The position numbers and the translations under genes were made by a program. Under the pieces are notes generated by a model. That model was not told the DNA's origin and ran no database searches. It worked only from the letters and a program-made list of their open reading frames with translations. Below are positions 1 to 8,713 of a stretch of DNA of 64,000 bases, one piece after another. Position 1 is the stretch's first letter. The number at the start of each line of letters is the position of its first letter. The DNA comes from Bernardetia sp963719525 (GTDB taxonomy: Bacteria; Bacteroidota; Bacteroidia; Cytophagales; Bernardetiaceae): assembly GCA_963719525.1 (NCBI GenBank), contig CAVRCG010000004.1, positions 62,001 to 126,000 on the forward strand, given 5' to 3'.

Positions 1-992
1 TCTGCAACAACAAACAAATTATCTACTTTTCGAAAAAGATATTTTGGAAGGGTTGGAAGCCAAGCAAAAAAGACTTTCTTCTAAATATTTTTATGACGAT
101 GAGGGAAGCAAATTATTTCAAGCTATTATGAATCTGCCCGAGTATTACCTTACTCGTAGCGAATACGAAATCTTCGAATCGTACAAAGAAAATCTCTACT
201 ATCAGTTCTCAAAAGATACAGAAAACTTTAATCTAGTAGAATTAGGAGCAGGCGATGGACTAAAAACACAGGTTTTGCTCTCTCATTTTGTAGAAAAAGC
301 AATCCCTTTTACTTATTTGCCGATTGATATTTCAGCAGAAGCTCTTCATCAATTAAAATTACGATTTGATAAAACTATCCCTTCTCTTAATTTTGAAGGA
401 ATAGAAGGAGAATATTTTGAAGCACTAGCAGAATTGAAGGTTAAAAATAATGAGAGTAATCCTAGTAGCAAAGAAAACACAAGAAATATTGTTCTTTTTT
501 TGGGTTCGAATATAGGAAATTTTGGAAATGACCAGAGTTTGAATTTTCTCAAACAGTTAGCCCAAAACTTAAGTAAAGATGATTATTTGCTTCTAGGATT
601 TGATGTAAAAAAGCATCCACAGATTATCAAAATGGCGTATGATGATGCAGGTGGAGTAACAAAGGCATTTAATCTAAATCTTTTGAAACGAATAAATAGA
701 GAGTTGGAAGCAAATTTTAATATTGAAAAATTTGATTTTTATTCTACTTATATTCCTGAAACGGGGGAGGTAAGAAGTTATATTGTAAGTGGCACAAAAC
801 AAGAAGTAATTCTCAAAAAGTTAGACAAAACTATCAAATTTGAGTGGGGAGAAACTATTCATACCGAAATTTTCAAAAAAATATAGTGTAAATCAAATGA
901 AAGAGATTACAAATCAAGCAGGTTTTGAGTTTTTAGAATCGTATACCGATTGCAAAGGTTATTTTATGGATATGCTCTTGAAAGTAAAATAA
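1..992 (+). CDS. EgtD-like SAM-dependent methyltransferase, 5' partial, frameshift near 3' end
   Basis: Belongs to the L-histidine N-alpha-methyltransferase (EgtD, Methyltransf_33) family, whose members make hercynine on the ergothioneine route. The family N-terminal block is clear (RLSSKYFYDDEGSKLF, then LPEYYLTRSEYEIF), followed by the SAM-binding VELGAGDGLKT and LFLGSNIGNF. The frame is open to base 2 with no ATG, so the true start lies upstream of the window; the first usable internal start is a TTG at 44. The frame stops at TAG 884-886, but the next frame continues without a gap as KKYSVNQMKEITNQAGFEF to TAA 990-992, which matches the usual family C-terminus. The switch falls in a run of seven A at 875-881; six would restore one frame. 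No EgtB gene is visible, so the substrate is not certain. Confidence 0.8.
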
Positions 993-1124
993 TTTTAAAT
1001 GAGTACGTAAAAAAAGCCATTCACAACTAGTGTAAATGACCTTCTTGTTAGCTTAAAGATAAACAAGATTGTAATTTGTATTCAATTCTACATTTTGAAT
1101 TCTAAGTTCCAAGTTCTAATTTTT

Positions 1125-1796
1125 TTAGTTTGCGTATCTAATTGTTGCTTTATAATTTCCTGAGAGGTCGCAGCCTTGCATATCTAATTCTATCATTCCT
1201 GTCCCAAAGAATAAGTAGGTTTTCTTTCTCCACGAACCGTCTTTTTTCTCCATAAAAAGAGTAATTTCTACCTGCCCACCGTTAGGAGAATAGACATATC
1301 CTTTTTCTGCTTGCGCTCCTATTTCATTTCCTTCACAAGGCAATTTATTTACTTTGAATACCTTAAATTTAGGAGTTTGGTCTTTTTGTTTGTGCATCTC
1401 TTCTACTTTGTAGGTGTCTGGAAAAGAACATGTTCCATCGTCTTGAAAGCACGCAAAGGCGTAATAATTTCCTGTATAATTACAATCAGACAGTTTTAAT
1501 TCAATAAAACCTGCTCCTTGTCGGGTGTACTCTTTTTTCTCCCAATAGCCTCCTCGTGTCTGTACATAAACAGCTACCACTACCCAGTCTGACGAACGAG
1601 TACTTACATAGCCTCTATCGAAACTACATCCACCCTGTTTGCAACCGTTTGGAGTGCTGCGTTCGGTAAGTTTGAATTGAGGTTTTTCAGTTATTTCTAC
1701 AACTCTATTCTCTTTATTTAGAGATACATCTGGAGTAGGTAGAACAAAAAAATTCCAATTAAAGATTAAAAATAATGAGTAAAAAAGCAATTGCAT
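1125..1796 (-). CDS. secreted protein with two tandem homologous domains, function unknown
   Basis: 223 residues with a hydrophobic N-terminus (about residues 1-20) that looks like a signal peptide without a lipobox. The mature part is an internal duplication. Repeat 1 (about 40-120) and repeat 2 (about 143-222) share the order FKL/FKV, a Cys-containing loop, RGYVS/KGYVY, a YWEKKEY/SWRKKTY strand, a GAGFIEL/GTGMIEL turn, and a C-(N/D)-x-(T/S)-GNY ending. Paired cysteines in each repeat suggest disulfides and a periplasmic or extracellular site. I do not recognise the family. It stands alone, with 330 bp or more to the next plausible gene upstream. Confidence 0.7.
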   Translation of the reverse strand: MQLLFYSLFLIFNWNFFVLPTPDVSLNKENRVVEITEKPQFKLTERSTPNGCKQGGCSFDRGYVSTRSSDWVVVAVYVQTRGGYWEKKEYTRQGAGFIELKLSDCNYTGNYYAFACFQDDGTCSFPDTYKVEEMHKQKDQTPKFKVFKVNKLPCEGNEIGAQAEKGYVYSPNGGQVEITLFMEKKDGSWRKKTYLFFGTGMIELDMQGCDLSGNYKATIRYAN

Positions 1797-2252
1797 ACGT
1801 GAGTGATATTTATAATAAGGTCTTTTTTTTATTCAAAAATACATTAAAATTCAATACTTTACTAATAGGTCGTTAAATTTCAATAAAAATACTTTTAGTA
1901 CTATTATTGAATTAATAGTTGATTCTACTAAATAAATTTGATTGAATGAGGTTTCAATATCAAAGTAGCAAACAAAGTACCTACTTTCCTTTTTACTATC
2001 TAAAACTTTATTCATTCAATATATCTACCAAAATCTTTGTCTTATAACTTTCAAATTAGGCTTAGTATTCTTAATTTTGAAGTTTTAGATTCTCGCTTTT
2101 TTATTATATAAGATAATTTTTTGTTTAGTCGTTTTCTAATTGTCTGAATAAAGGATAAAGTTAGTAAAAAATGAGCAATACTTAATTAATGATTTAGTAA
2201 TAATTTATTTTGATTTGATTTATACTAAATTACATACCCAAAAACGTAAAAA
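1797..2252. other. 456-bp gene-free stretch
   Basis: Very A+T-rich divergent intergenic region between the secreted two-repeat protein and hldD. No open frame, RNA gene or strong hairpin was seen. It should hold the promoters for both flanking genes, but I could not identify a convincing TTTG/TAnnTTTG pair. Confidence 0.5.
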
Positions 2253-3218
2253 ATGATAGTAGTAACAGGTGCAGCAGGTTTTATTGGTAGTGCATTGATT
2301 AGTCGTCTTTTGGCAGATGGTCATAATATTATTATTGCTGTTGATGATTTTTCATTCGTTGAAAAAAACAAAAATTTAGAACAAAAGAAAATTATCAAAC
2401 GTGTAGAACGAGAAGATTTTTTTAAATGGCTAAACAAAAATTATATAGAAGTAGAGTTTATATTCCATATTGGTGCACGAACAGATACCACCGAATTTGA
2501 TTATACTATTTTCGAACATTTGAATGTGAATTATAGCAAAAAAATGTGGAAAGCCTGTTCTGAATATTCTATACCGTTGGTTTATGCGTCTTCGGCAGCT
2601 ACTTATGGAGCAGGAGAATATGGCTATCAAGACGATGAGAGTAGAATTCCATTACTAAAACCACTCAATCCTTATGGAAAATCAAAACAAGAGTTTGATA
2701 TTTGGGCATTAGAACAAGATAAAACGCCTCCTTTTTGGGCTGGATTGAAGTTTTTTAATGTCTATGGACCTAACGAATTTCATAAAGGACGTATGGCTTC
2801 AGTTATTTTCCATACCTATCATCAGATTTTAAAAACTGGAAAAATGAAGCTTTTTCGTTCTCATAATCCTAATTTTAAAGATGGAGAGCAGCTTCGTGAC
2901 TTTGTTTATGTAAAAGACTTGATAGAAGTATGTTTGTTTTTGATGAACGAACAGCCAAAATCTAGCATTTATAATCTTGGAAGTGGAATCGCTCGTACTT
3001 TTTTGGATTTGGCAAAGAATACGTTTTATGCCTTAGACAAAACTCCTGACATTGATTTTGTAGATACGCCTGCTGATATTCGTGATAAGTACCAATATTA
3101 TACGCAAGCAGATATGGAAAAACTCAAAAATGCTGGTTATACCAAAACATTTCATACGCTAGAAGAAGGTGTAGAAGATTATGTTAAGAATTATTTGGTA
3201 GAGAATAAGTATTATTAA
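2253..3218 (+). CDS. hldD: ADP-L-glycero-D-manno-heptose-6-epimerase
   Basis: Extended short-chain dehydrogenase/reductase of 321 residues that epimerises ADP-D-glycero-manno-heptose at C6 to supply heptose for the LPS inner core. The Rossmann dinucleotide motif GAAGFIG is at residues 6-12. HIGARTDTTE follows at about 72-81, as is typical of HldD. The catalytic YxxxK is Y141/K145 within NPYGKSK, and FFNVYGPNE and LRDFVYVKD are also family hallmarks. The ATG is the first codon of the conserved fold (MIVVTGAAGFIG), so the start is secure. It is monocistronic here, with no hldE or gmhB nearby. Confidence 0.95.
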   Translation: MIVVTGAAGFIGSALISRLLADGHNIIIAVDDFSFVEKNKNLEQKKIIKRVEREDFFKWLNKNYIEVEFIFHIGARTDTTEFDYTIFEHLNVNYSKKMWKACSEYSIPLVYASSAATYGAGEYGYQDDESRIPLLKPLNPYGKSKQEFDIWALEQDKTPPFWAGLKFFNVYGPNEFHKGRMASVIFHTYHQILKTGKMKLFRSHNPNFKDGEQLRDFVYVKDLIEVCLFLMNEQPKSSIYNLGSGIARTFLDLAKNTFYALDKTPDIDFVDTPADIRDKYQYYTQADMEKLKNAGYTKTFHTLEEGVEDYVKNYLVENKYY

Positions 3219-3334
3219 AATCAATTAAGTAACGATTGCGAATTTGAAATGATGATTATCGGTTAGTTAATTTTCAAAATTGCGTACATAATTGAGTTAC
3301 CTCATCTTGTAGTTCGCAGGTTTTGATTCGTAAT

Positions 3335-3469
3335 TTCAATATGAGTGACGTTTTCCTATTTCTGAATAGAAACTTGTTTTCGACAAAATAATAGTTTTTT
3401 TTCCATAAAATAATGTTTGCAAACCCTATTCTATGTAATAAAGACGATTGCACAGAATAAAATTTGGTA
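3335..3469 (-). repeat. interspersed hairpin repeat, family A, copy 1
   Basis: About 135 bp matching two other places in this window (50507-50631 and 55044-55181, both on the plus strand). On the minus strand it reads TTTTATTCTGTGCAATCGTC, then an inverted-repeat core built around AATAGGGTTTGCAAAC, then ACTATTATTTTGTCGAAAAC, then CAGAAATAGGAAAA. The 5' arm of the core hairpin is degenerate here. An apparent 73-codon frame across it is an artefact of the repeat. It fills most of the gap between hldD and mreD. Confidence 0.75.
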
Positions 3470-3519
3470 ACTATTTGTTTATTTAGAAATGTCATTCATG
3501 TTGTAATTTGTAATCAATT

Positions 3520-4029
3520 TTATCTACCTCTATAAAGCAGAAATTGTCCAATCACAAGGACAAACAAACTCAAAACTGTGCTTGCTAGTATTGAAAAGAA
3601 GTTGGAAAACCAAAGTGAAAAGTTACTTCCTTGTATTAAAAACAAGATTGCATGATGAAGGAATAGAGTAATTCCTGCATACATTACAAACCAATTGAAA
3701 CCTAGTTTTGAAAGAGTAGGAGTTTCTATAGATTCATAACCACCACTTGGTCGCAAAAACTGTATAAGAGAAGGACGAATAAAGGCAATAATTACCATTG
3801 TTGCAGCATGAACGCCTGCCGTATCATAAAAAATATCTACTGCTAATCCCATCGTAAAACCCAAAAGCAAAAGAGCAGTAAGACTTATTTCTAAAGGAAG
3901 TAAAAGCAAAAAGCCAACATAGACAAAACAAAATGCCGTATCAAAAAGAGCTACGTTTCGGAAGAGCAACACTTGAAGAAGCCAGTAAATAAAAAAACTA
4001 ATTAGTTGAGCAATACTATTTGGATTCAT
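3520..4029 (-). CDS. mreD: rod shape-determining protein MreD
   Basis: 169-residue polytopic inner-membrane protein with five or so hydrophobic segments. It is last in the mreB-mreC-mreD order, ten bases after mreC. MreD is a membrane component of the elongasome that links the MreB filaments to peptidoglycan synthesis. Family features include the GLAVDIFYDTAGVHA segment at about residues 61-75 and the following FIRP loop. Sequence conservation in MreD is low, so the call rests on length, topology and operon position together. The usual downstream pbp2 and rodA genes are absent; the operon ends here and is followed by a repeat element. Confidence 0.88.
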   Translation of the reverse strand: MNPNSIAQLISFFIYWLLQVLLFRNVALFDTAFCFVYVGFLLLLPLEISLTALLLLGFTMGLAVDIFYDTAGVHAATMVIIAFIRPSLIQFLRPSGGYESIETPTLSKLGFNWFVMYAGITLFLHHAILFLIQGSNFSLWFSNFFSILASTVLSLFVLVIGQFLLYRGR

Positions 4030-4039
4030 TTTGTTAGTT

Positions 4040-4960
4040 CTATTTTTCTAATGTAACCTCTTCTAATGAGTCTATTTCTGCTTTATATTTATTTTCAATA
4101 ACATAGACATAGGAAAGTGTAGTAAAATCAGTCGCCAAACGCATTCTCACTTCATTGAAGTTTCCTTTTGCAGACGTAAAATTGACTTCCTCTATGTAAC
4201 CCACCAAAAATTCTTTTGGATAAAAACTATTTTCTACACTCGTAACTACTGTATCACCTACTTTTATATCTTTTGCAGAAGTGTAAAGCAAGTTTGAGTT
4301 TTTGTAATCTGTTCCGTCCCATTGTGTGGTTGCATTTACTCCATTTCGCTTTATTTGCGAAGCTACTTGATAATCAACGTGTAAAATACTTCTTACTGTT
4401 GCATAATTAGTAGAGACGGCTTCTACTTTTCCCACAATTCCAAAATCTGTAATTACACCCATTCCTTTTTTTACTCCCTGGCTACTTCCTTTATTAATCG
4501 TTAAAAAATTTCGTTCCAACAAATAAGAATGCTTAATTACCTTAGCAGGAATAAGTTGATATTGAGAAACAGATAGAAGTTGAAGAGAATCCAAATTTAC
4601 AAACTTATTAGACAGCGAAAGAAAGCGCAAACTATCTTTTTGTTTTTGAGAAAAATTGGGATAGATTTTGTCAAAAGCTAGTGTGTCCTCCACTTGATTT
4701 TTGCGTAATTGAGAAGCCAAAAGTGAATGAAGTTTTGCATTTTCTTCCAAAAGCCGTTCATTTTCATCTTTTAGATTCCAGCGAGTAGCTATCCAGTTTT
4801 GCATATCCAGACTCGTTCCGACTACCGAACTAGCCGAAGTCAGAACCACAATTCTTTGATAGGTATTGTGATTAATAATCAACCAAAAACAAACTGCTTC
4901 TAACAAAAGAAAAAGCAAAAAATTACGAAACCGATAAAGAAAATTAATTAATTCTTTCAA
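4040..4960 (-). CDS. mreC: rod shape-determining protein MreC
   Basis: 306 residues: a single N-terminal transmembrane helix (about 12-32), a coiled-coil stretch (about 62-110, heptad-like LKDENERLLEENAKLHSLLA), then the beta-rich MreC domain with LTINKGSSQGVKKGMGVIT and VGKVEAVSTNYATVRSIL. MreC is a periplasmic scaffold that joins MreB, MreD and penicillin-binding proteins. It sits 193 bp downstream of mreB and 10 bp upstream of mreD, so transcription is presumably shared. The spacer to mreB is unusual because it contains a G-rich tract and a repeat fragment. Confidence 0.93.
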   Translation of the reverse strand: MKELINFLYRFRNFLLFLLLEAVCFWLIINHNTYQRIVVLTSASSVVGTSLDMQNWIATRWNLKDENERLLEENAKLHSLLASQLRKNQVEDTLAFDKIYPNFSQKQKDSLRFLSLSNKFVNLDSLQLLSVSQYQLIPAKVIKHSYLLERNFLTINKGSSQGVKKGMGVITDFGIVGKVEAVSTNYATVRSILHVDYQVASQIKRNGVNATTQWDGTDYKNSNLLYTSAKDIKVGDTVVTSVENSFYPKEFLVGYIEEVNFTSAKGNFNEVRMRLATDFTTLSYVYVIENKYKAEIDSLEEVTLEK

Positions 4961-4969
4961 GTTATAGTT

Positions 4970-5004
4970 TAATTACGACCTTTTAAAGCAGCGAAGCTAA
5001 TTAC
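4970..5004 (-). repeat. GCTTCGC repeat, family B, short copy
   Basis: On the minus strand this stretch contains TTAGCTTCGCTGCTTTAA, identical over 18 bases to 21713-21730, with flanks that also resemble each other (AGGT and AATT nearby). It lies in the mreB-mreC spacer just upstream of mreC. It is a fragment of a larger repeat seen at 21608-21745 and 46668-46736. Confidence 0.55.
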
Positions 5005-5121
5005 ATTTTATCGAACACAGAGAATAAAATAAATTAAGGAGTTAGATTTCAGAATTGCAAGTTGCTCAAGCTAATTAAAATATTTCAATAAAAATGACAC
5101 AATTCATTTTCTCTTCTCTCG

Positions 5122-5147
5122 CCCCCATTCCCCTCATTCCCATTCCC
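5122..5147 (-). other. G-quadruplex-type G-run motif downstream of mreB
   Basis: Read on the coding (minus) strand, four G tracts of 3, 3, 4 and 5 are separated by AAT, AATGA and AAT. This fits the usual G3+N1-7 quadruplex rule. It starts six bases after the mreB stop codon, in a genome where G runs are rare. A related G-run sequence follows the COG2509 gene at 53679-53726. Whether it folds in the mRNA is unknown. Confidence 0.6.
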
Positions 5148-5153
5148 TATAAT

Positions 5154-6173
5154 CTAATCCAACAAAACAGGTTTGAAGCGAGCTACATCATTGAGAGCAA
5201 TACCAGTTCCACGCACTACGGCACGTAAAGGGTCTTCTGCAATATGAATAGGAAGTTTTGTTTTGAGAGAAAGGCGTTTGTCAAGTCCACGCAAAAGCGC
5301 ACCACCACCTGTCAAATAAATTCCATTTTCGTAAATATCAGCAGCCAATTCTGGAGGCGTAATTTCAAGTGCTTTCAAAACAGCTTCTTCAATCTTAGAA
5401 ATAGATTTATCCAATGAAAAAGCAATTTCGCTATACGATACCTTTACTACTTTTGGGATACCAGTCATCAAATCTCGTCCACGAACTTCGTAATCATCTG
5501 GAGGAGTTTCTAGCTCCGACATGGCAGCACCTACTTCAATTTTTATTCTTTCTGCTGAGCGTTCACCTATCAAAAGGTTATGCTGACGGCGCATATAATC
5601 CAAAATATCTTTATTAAAAACATCTCCTGCTGTACGAATAGATTGGTCACAAACAATACCTGAAAGCGCAATAACGGCAATTTCAGTAGTTCCACCTCCA
5701 ATATCTACAATCATCGAACCGATAGGTTGCTCAATATCAATGCCGATACCAATAGCTGCTGCAATGGGTTCTTTTATCATATAGACTTGTTTTGCGCCTG
5801 CTTGTTCGGCAGATTCTTTTACGGCACGTTTTTCTACTTCTGTGATGCCAGAAGGAATACAGATTACGATTCGGTTAGAAAGATTAAAACGGCTGCGTTC
5901 GATCATCTTGATAAGCCCTTTTATCATTTGTTGGGCTGCATCAAAATCTGCAATTACACCATCACGAAGAGGACGAATAGTGCGAATATCCTCGTGTGTT
6001 TTTTCGTGCATTTGCATGGCTTTTCTTCCGATAGCCATTACTTTTCCTGTGCGTTTGTCAAGTGCAATAATAGAAGGTTCGTCGACGACGATTTTCCCTC
6101 TATGAATAATTAGTGTGTTAGCAGTGCCCAAATCAATGGCAATATCGCTAGTAAAAACGTCAAAGAAACCCAT
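5154..6173 (-). CDS. mreB: rod shape-determining protein MreB, bacterial actin
   Basis: 339-residue actin-fold ATPase that polymerises under the inner membrane and directs lateral wall synthesis. ATP-binding blocks are clear: phosphate-1 DLGTANTLI near residue 14, phosphate-2 DIGGGTTEIAV near 158, and adenosine TGGGALLRGL near 288. The length is normal for the family. It is the first gene of mreBCD. The start MGFFDVFTSDIAIDLGTAN is the only sensible one, giving a short amphipathic N-terminus before the first strand. Its upstream region of 470 bp should hold the operon promoter. Confidence 0.97.
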   Translation of the reverse strand: MGFFDVFTSDIAIDLGTANTLIIHRGKIVVDEPSIIALDKRTGKVMAIGRKAMQMHEKTHEDIRTIRPLRDGVIADFDAAQQMIKGLIKMIERSRFNLSNRIVICIPSGITEVEKRAVKESAEQAGAKQVYMIKEPIAAAIGIGIDIEQPIGSMIVDIGGGTTEIAVIALSGIVCDQSIRTAGDVFNKDILDYMRRQHNLLIGERSAERIKIEVGAAMSELETPPDDYEVRGRDLMTGIPKVVKVSYSEIAFSLDKSISKIEEAVLKALEITPPELAADIYENGIYLTGGGALLRGLDKRLSLKTKLPIHIAEDPLRAVVRGTGIALNDVARFKPVLLD

Positions 6174-6642
6174 AAGAAAGAGTGAGTAGCAGGATTGTTT
6201 CTTTATTTTGTTAGCAATTTTTCTAACAAAACAAATGGAAATATTTTATATATAAATTTACTCACAACTGTATTTTCAAGTTGAAGCAAACTAAAATTCT
6301 AATTAAGCTAAATCTAATCATTATGAAAAATAGAATAATGAATTATAGTATTTTCAAAATTAGATTTAATTATTTGTGTAGTTGGTAGTTCTTGATTTTG
6401 GAGAAGGTTACTTTTTAGTATTCTGAATCTTGAAAACTATCAGCTCTTTAAAGACTAATCTTAACTAAAAATCAATACAGAAAGAGGTATTCTCTAAATC
6501 ATGTACAAAATTAGATAATTTAAACAGAAATCAAACTTATATTAAATTTATTTTGTATTTTTTTGAGTAAAATTATAGTACTACTCCAAAATCTGAATTG
6601 AAAACAGTTGAATTTTTGGAAAATTGTTGAATTCTTTTTCTA
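6174..6642. other. 469-bp gene-free stretch upstream of mreB
   Basis: A+T-rich spacer between the end of the HNH gene and the start of mreB, both on the minus strand. It must carry the mreBCD promoter. I see a small palindrome-like GTTAGCAATTTTTCTAAC near 6209-6226 but no confident -33/-7 pair, no small gene and no strong terminator. Confidence 0.45.
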
Positions 6643-7361
6643 TTAAATTATATCTGACTGATTAGATGGATTTCGTGGAACAGGTTTCAAGTTTGTATCA
6701 AAAAGTAATTTTGTTTGTCCGTTTTGACTAAATTTAGGAGTATCTATCAATTCTTGTAAAACAGCAGCCTCATTTTTGAATACTTCATACCAAACAGAAA
6801 AAAAGCCACAACTATATCTATAATAGCAGAAACTGTACACTTATTAGTTTTGTATTCTATAATTCTATTGATTGCTTTGCTCAACGCTTCTAATCGTTCT
6901 TTGTGTCTTGTATCCTCGTCTCCTTCTTTTGTAGTAATTGAGTTTAACTTATATATATCAATTAAATTGTTGGCTTTTCGTCTTTGTTCTGTAGTCAATA
7001 ACTTATTAGGCTGAATTATACAGTAATTGCTGATTGGATATTGAAATGCAATGGCTGTATTGTTTAGATGTGTCCAATAGTAATTTTTTCTATATGGAGT
7101 TAAAAGTTCATTTTTTCCTTTTCTGCTATTACAATAAATACAAATTAATAAAAAATTATCCCAATGTGCTTTCAGTCTAGGATATTTTATTTGAGAGAAA
7201 ATATGCTCAATAGTAAGAGAGGGTGTTTTCATTTCACATAGATGACAATAGCCACCAGTTCTTTTTTTAAGAATAGAAATTGCTTTTGTAGGGTCTGTAA
7301 ACGCTTGTTTCAATTTTCTCTTAGCTGTAAGAGGCCAACTTCCTTTGTAGATTGGACGCAT
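6643..7361 (-). pseudogene. PtuB-like HNH endonuclease, frameshifted (Septu-type defence)
   Basis: HNH nuclease of the TIGR02646/PtuB type. The zinc and catalytic pattern is complete in the first part: C39-x2-C42, E52-H53 (LTIEHIFSQIKYP) and C74-x2-C77 followed by NSRKG. That frame runs to a stop at 6747 with an out-of-family tail. From about residue 186 the homologous C-terminus continues in another frame (FFSVWYEVFKNEAAVLQELI ... PVPRNPSN) to TAA at 6643-6645. The switch lies in a run of seven A at 6798-6804 on the plus strand; eight would give one 239-residue protein of normal family length. It begins 9 bp after the ATPase gene, as ptuB follows ptuA. Either a recently inactivated nuclease or a base-call error. 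Confidence 0.8.
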
Positions 7362-7370
7362 AATATAATT

Positions 7371-8654
7371 TTAGTCTTCTTTTTGGTCTAAAAATGCTTT
7401 GTATTCTGGATCATCAGTTTCATTTTTCACAAAAGAATCCAAACTTTTACTAATTTTTTTATAATCATCTAATGATAATTCTTTCTTCTCTTCTATTTTG
7501 TCTAATTTTTTCATAGCTTTATTATATCGTTCTTCAAAATTATCACTTCTGATGTTTTCTACTCCCATTATTTCTGTTGCTACTTTATTAATAGCTAACT
7601 CTTGTGGTGAATGTTGGATAAAATACTGTTGATTTATATCATCAAGATTAATCAATTCTTGTCTTTTAAGACTTTGCACTATAAAAGGAGAATGAGTGGT
7701 GGCAATAAACTGAATTTTTGGAAACGTATGCTTTAAATCTTCTACAACTCTTCTTTGCCAGTTTGGATGTAAATGTAAATCAATTTCATCTATTAAAACA
7801 ATCCCTTCTGTATCAATTACAGCATTTTCTCTCAAATGAGGATTTAATTGAATACAACGATAAGCTATATCAGCTACCATTCCTATCATATTTCTAAATC
7901 CATCACTTAATTGGCTATACTCTAATTTTTGTTTTTTGCCTTCATTATCTATAAACAAACCTATCAAATCATCTTTTTTGTAGTCAAATTTCATGTCTTG
8001 CCAACGCTTATCAGGAATCATAGAAAGAATAGCATCTTTAAAAGCTTTATGTAATTTGATATCTAATTCATCTTCAAATTTTTCAATGTTATTTTCCTGT
8101 GTTTTATACCAAGATAAAAATTCTTTACTAGAAGATTGAGCTGACAATGAATTGGTATAAGCAGCAATTACTCCTTCTGGTTGTTTTTGATACTTGACTT
8201 TATCGTGTTCTGCCCACAAACGTCCTGTTCCGTGATAAGCAAAAACTGGAAATAGTATTTTTTCGCTTTTTATATCTCTACTTTGCTTCAATTTTTTTTC
8301 AGCAATTTTTTTTATATTCTTTGCATTTTTATAGGTTACAGATTTTTTTATTAACTCCCTTCTCCATTCTATCTCTTTATTATCTATATTTCCCCAAGTA
8401 GTAATACGTACAGGTTTTTGTGGACGTGGTTGTCCGTCGATGGTAACTACTCGTATTTCGTCTGCGCTAATTGTTTTGTTTCTTATACCTTCAATACCTG
8501 TAAAAAAACTACCAATAGAAATAGCTAAAGCATCTAATACAGATGTCTTTCCTGTCGCATTATCGCCAATAAATACATTAAATTGGTTATCAAATTTGAA
8601 GGTAATGTCCTCAAAACCTTTATAATTCTGTATTTTTATTTTATCTATTCTCAT
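7371..8654 (-). CDS. PtuA-like AAA/ABC-type ATPase (Septu-type defence)
   Basis: 427-residue RecF/SMC-style ATPase. Walker A is GDNATGKTS at residues 30-38, the ABC signature is LSDGFRNM at 249-256, Walker B is IVLIDEIDLHLHP at about 285-297 with the extended D-loop histidine-proline typical of AAA_15/AAA_21, and the switch histidine is H321 in ATTHSPF. The C-terminus ends in a charged helix and DDPEYKAFL, common in PtuA-like proteins. In Septu systems PtuA assembles with the HNH nuclease PtuB and degrades nucleic acid on phage infection. The neighbouring HNH gene supports that role. OLD-type ATPases are the main alternative, but no TOPRIM domain is present. Confidence 0.85.
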   Translation of the reverse strand: MRIDKIKIQNYKGFEDITFKFDNQFNVFIGDNATGKTSVLDALAISIGSFFTGIEGIRNKTISADEIRVVTIDGQPRPQKPVRITTWGNIDNKEIEWRRELIKKSVTYKNAKNIKKIAEKKLKQSRDIKSEKILFPVFAYHGTGRLWAEHDKVKYQKQPEGVIAAYTNSLSAQSSSKEFLSWYKTQENNIEKFEDELDIKLHKAFKDAILSMIPDKRWQDMKFDYKKDDLIGLFIDNEGKKQKLEYSQLSDGFRNMIGMVADIAYRCIQLNPHLRENAVIDTEGIVLIDEIDLHLHPNWQRRVVEDLKHTFPKIQFIATTHSPFIVQSLKRQELINLDDINQQYFIQHSPQELAINKVATEIMGVENIRSDNFEERYNKAMKKLDKIEEKKELSLDDYKKISKSLDSFVKNETDDPEYKAFLDQKED

Positions 8655-8713
8655 TTTTTGTGCTAGATTTTATTATCCCTAAATTTAGCCTTTTTGTTTA
8701 ACAAATTCAAAAC

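Noticed and set aside
875..881. Programmed +1 frameshift linking all broken genes to the 8-base-loop tRNA-Cys
   Set aside because: No Cys codon lies at any of the break sites and the PtuB-like break needs the opposite shift, so the tRNA cannot explain them together.
3274..3495. 73-codon frame on the minus strand between hldD and mreD
   Set aside because: It lies across repeat family A; the other copies give similar but broken frames, so the apparent protein is a by-product of a non-coding repeat.
5414..6113. Frames up to 128 codons opposite mreB
   Set aside because: Antisense to a highly conserved gene; Cys/Phe/Asn-rich products with no family.
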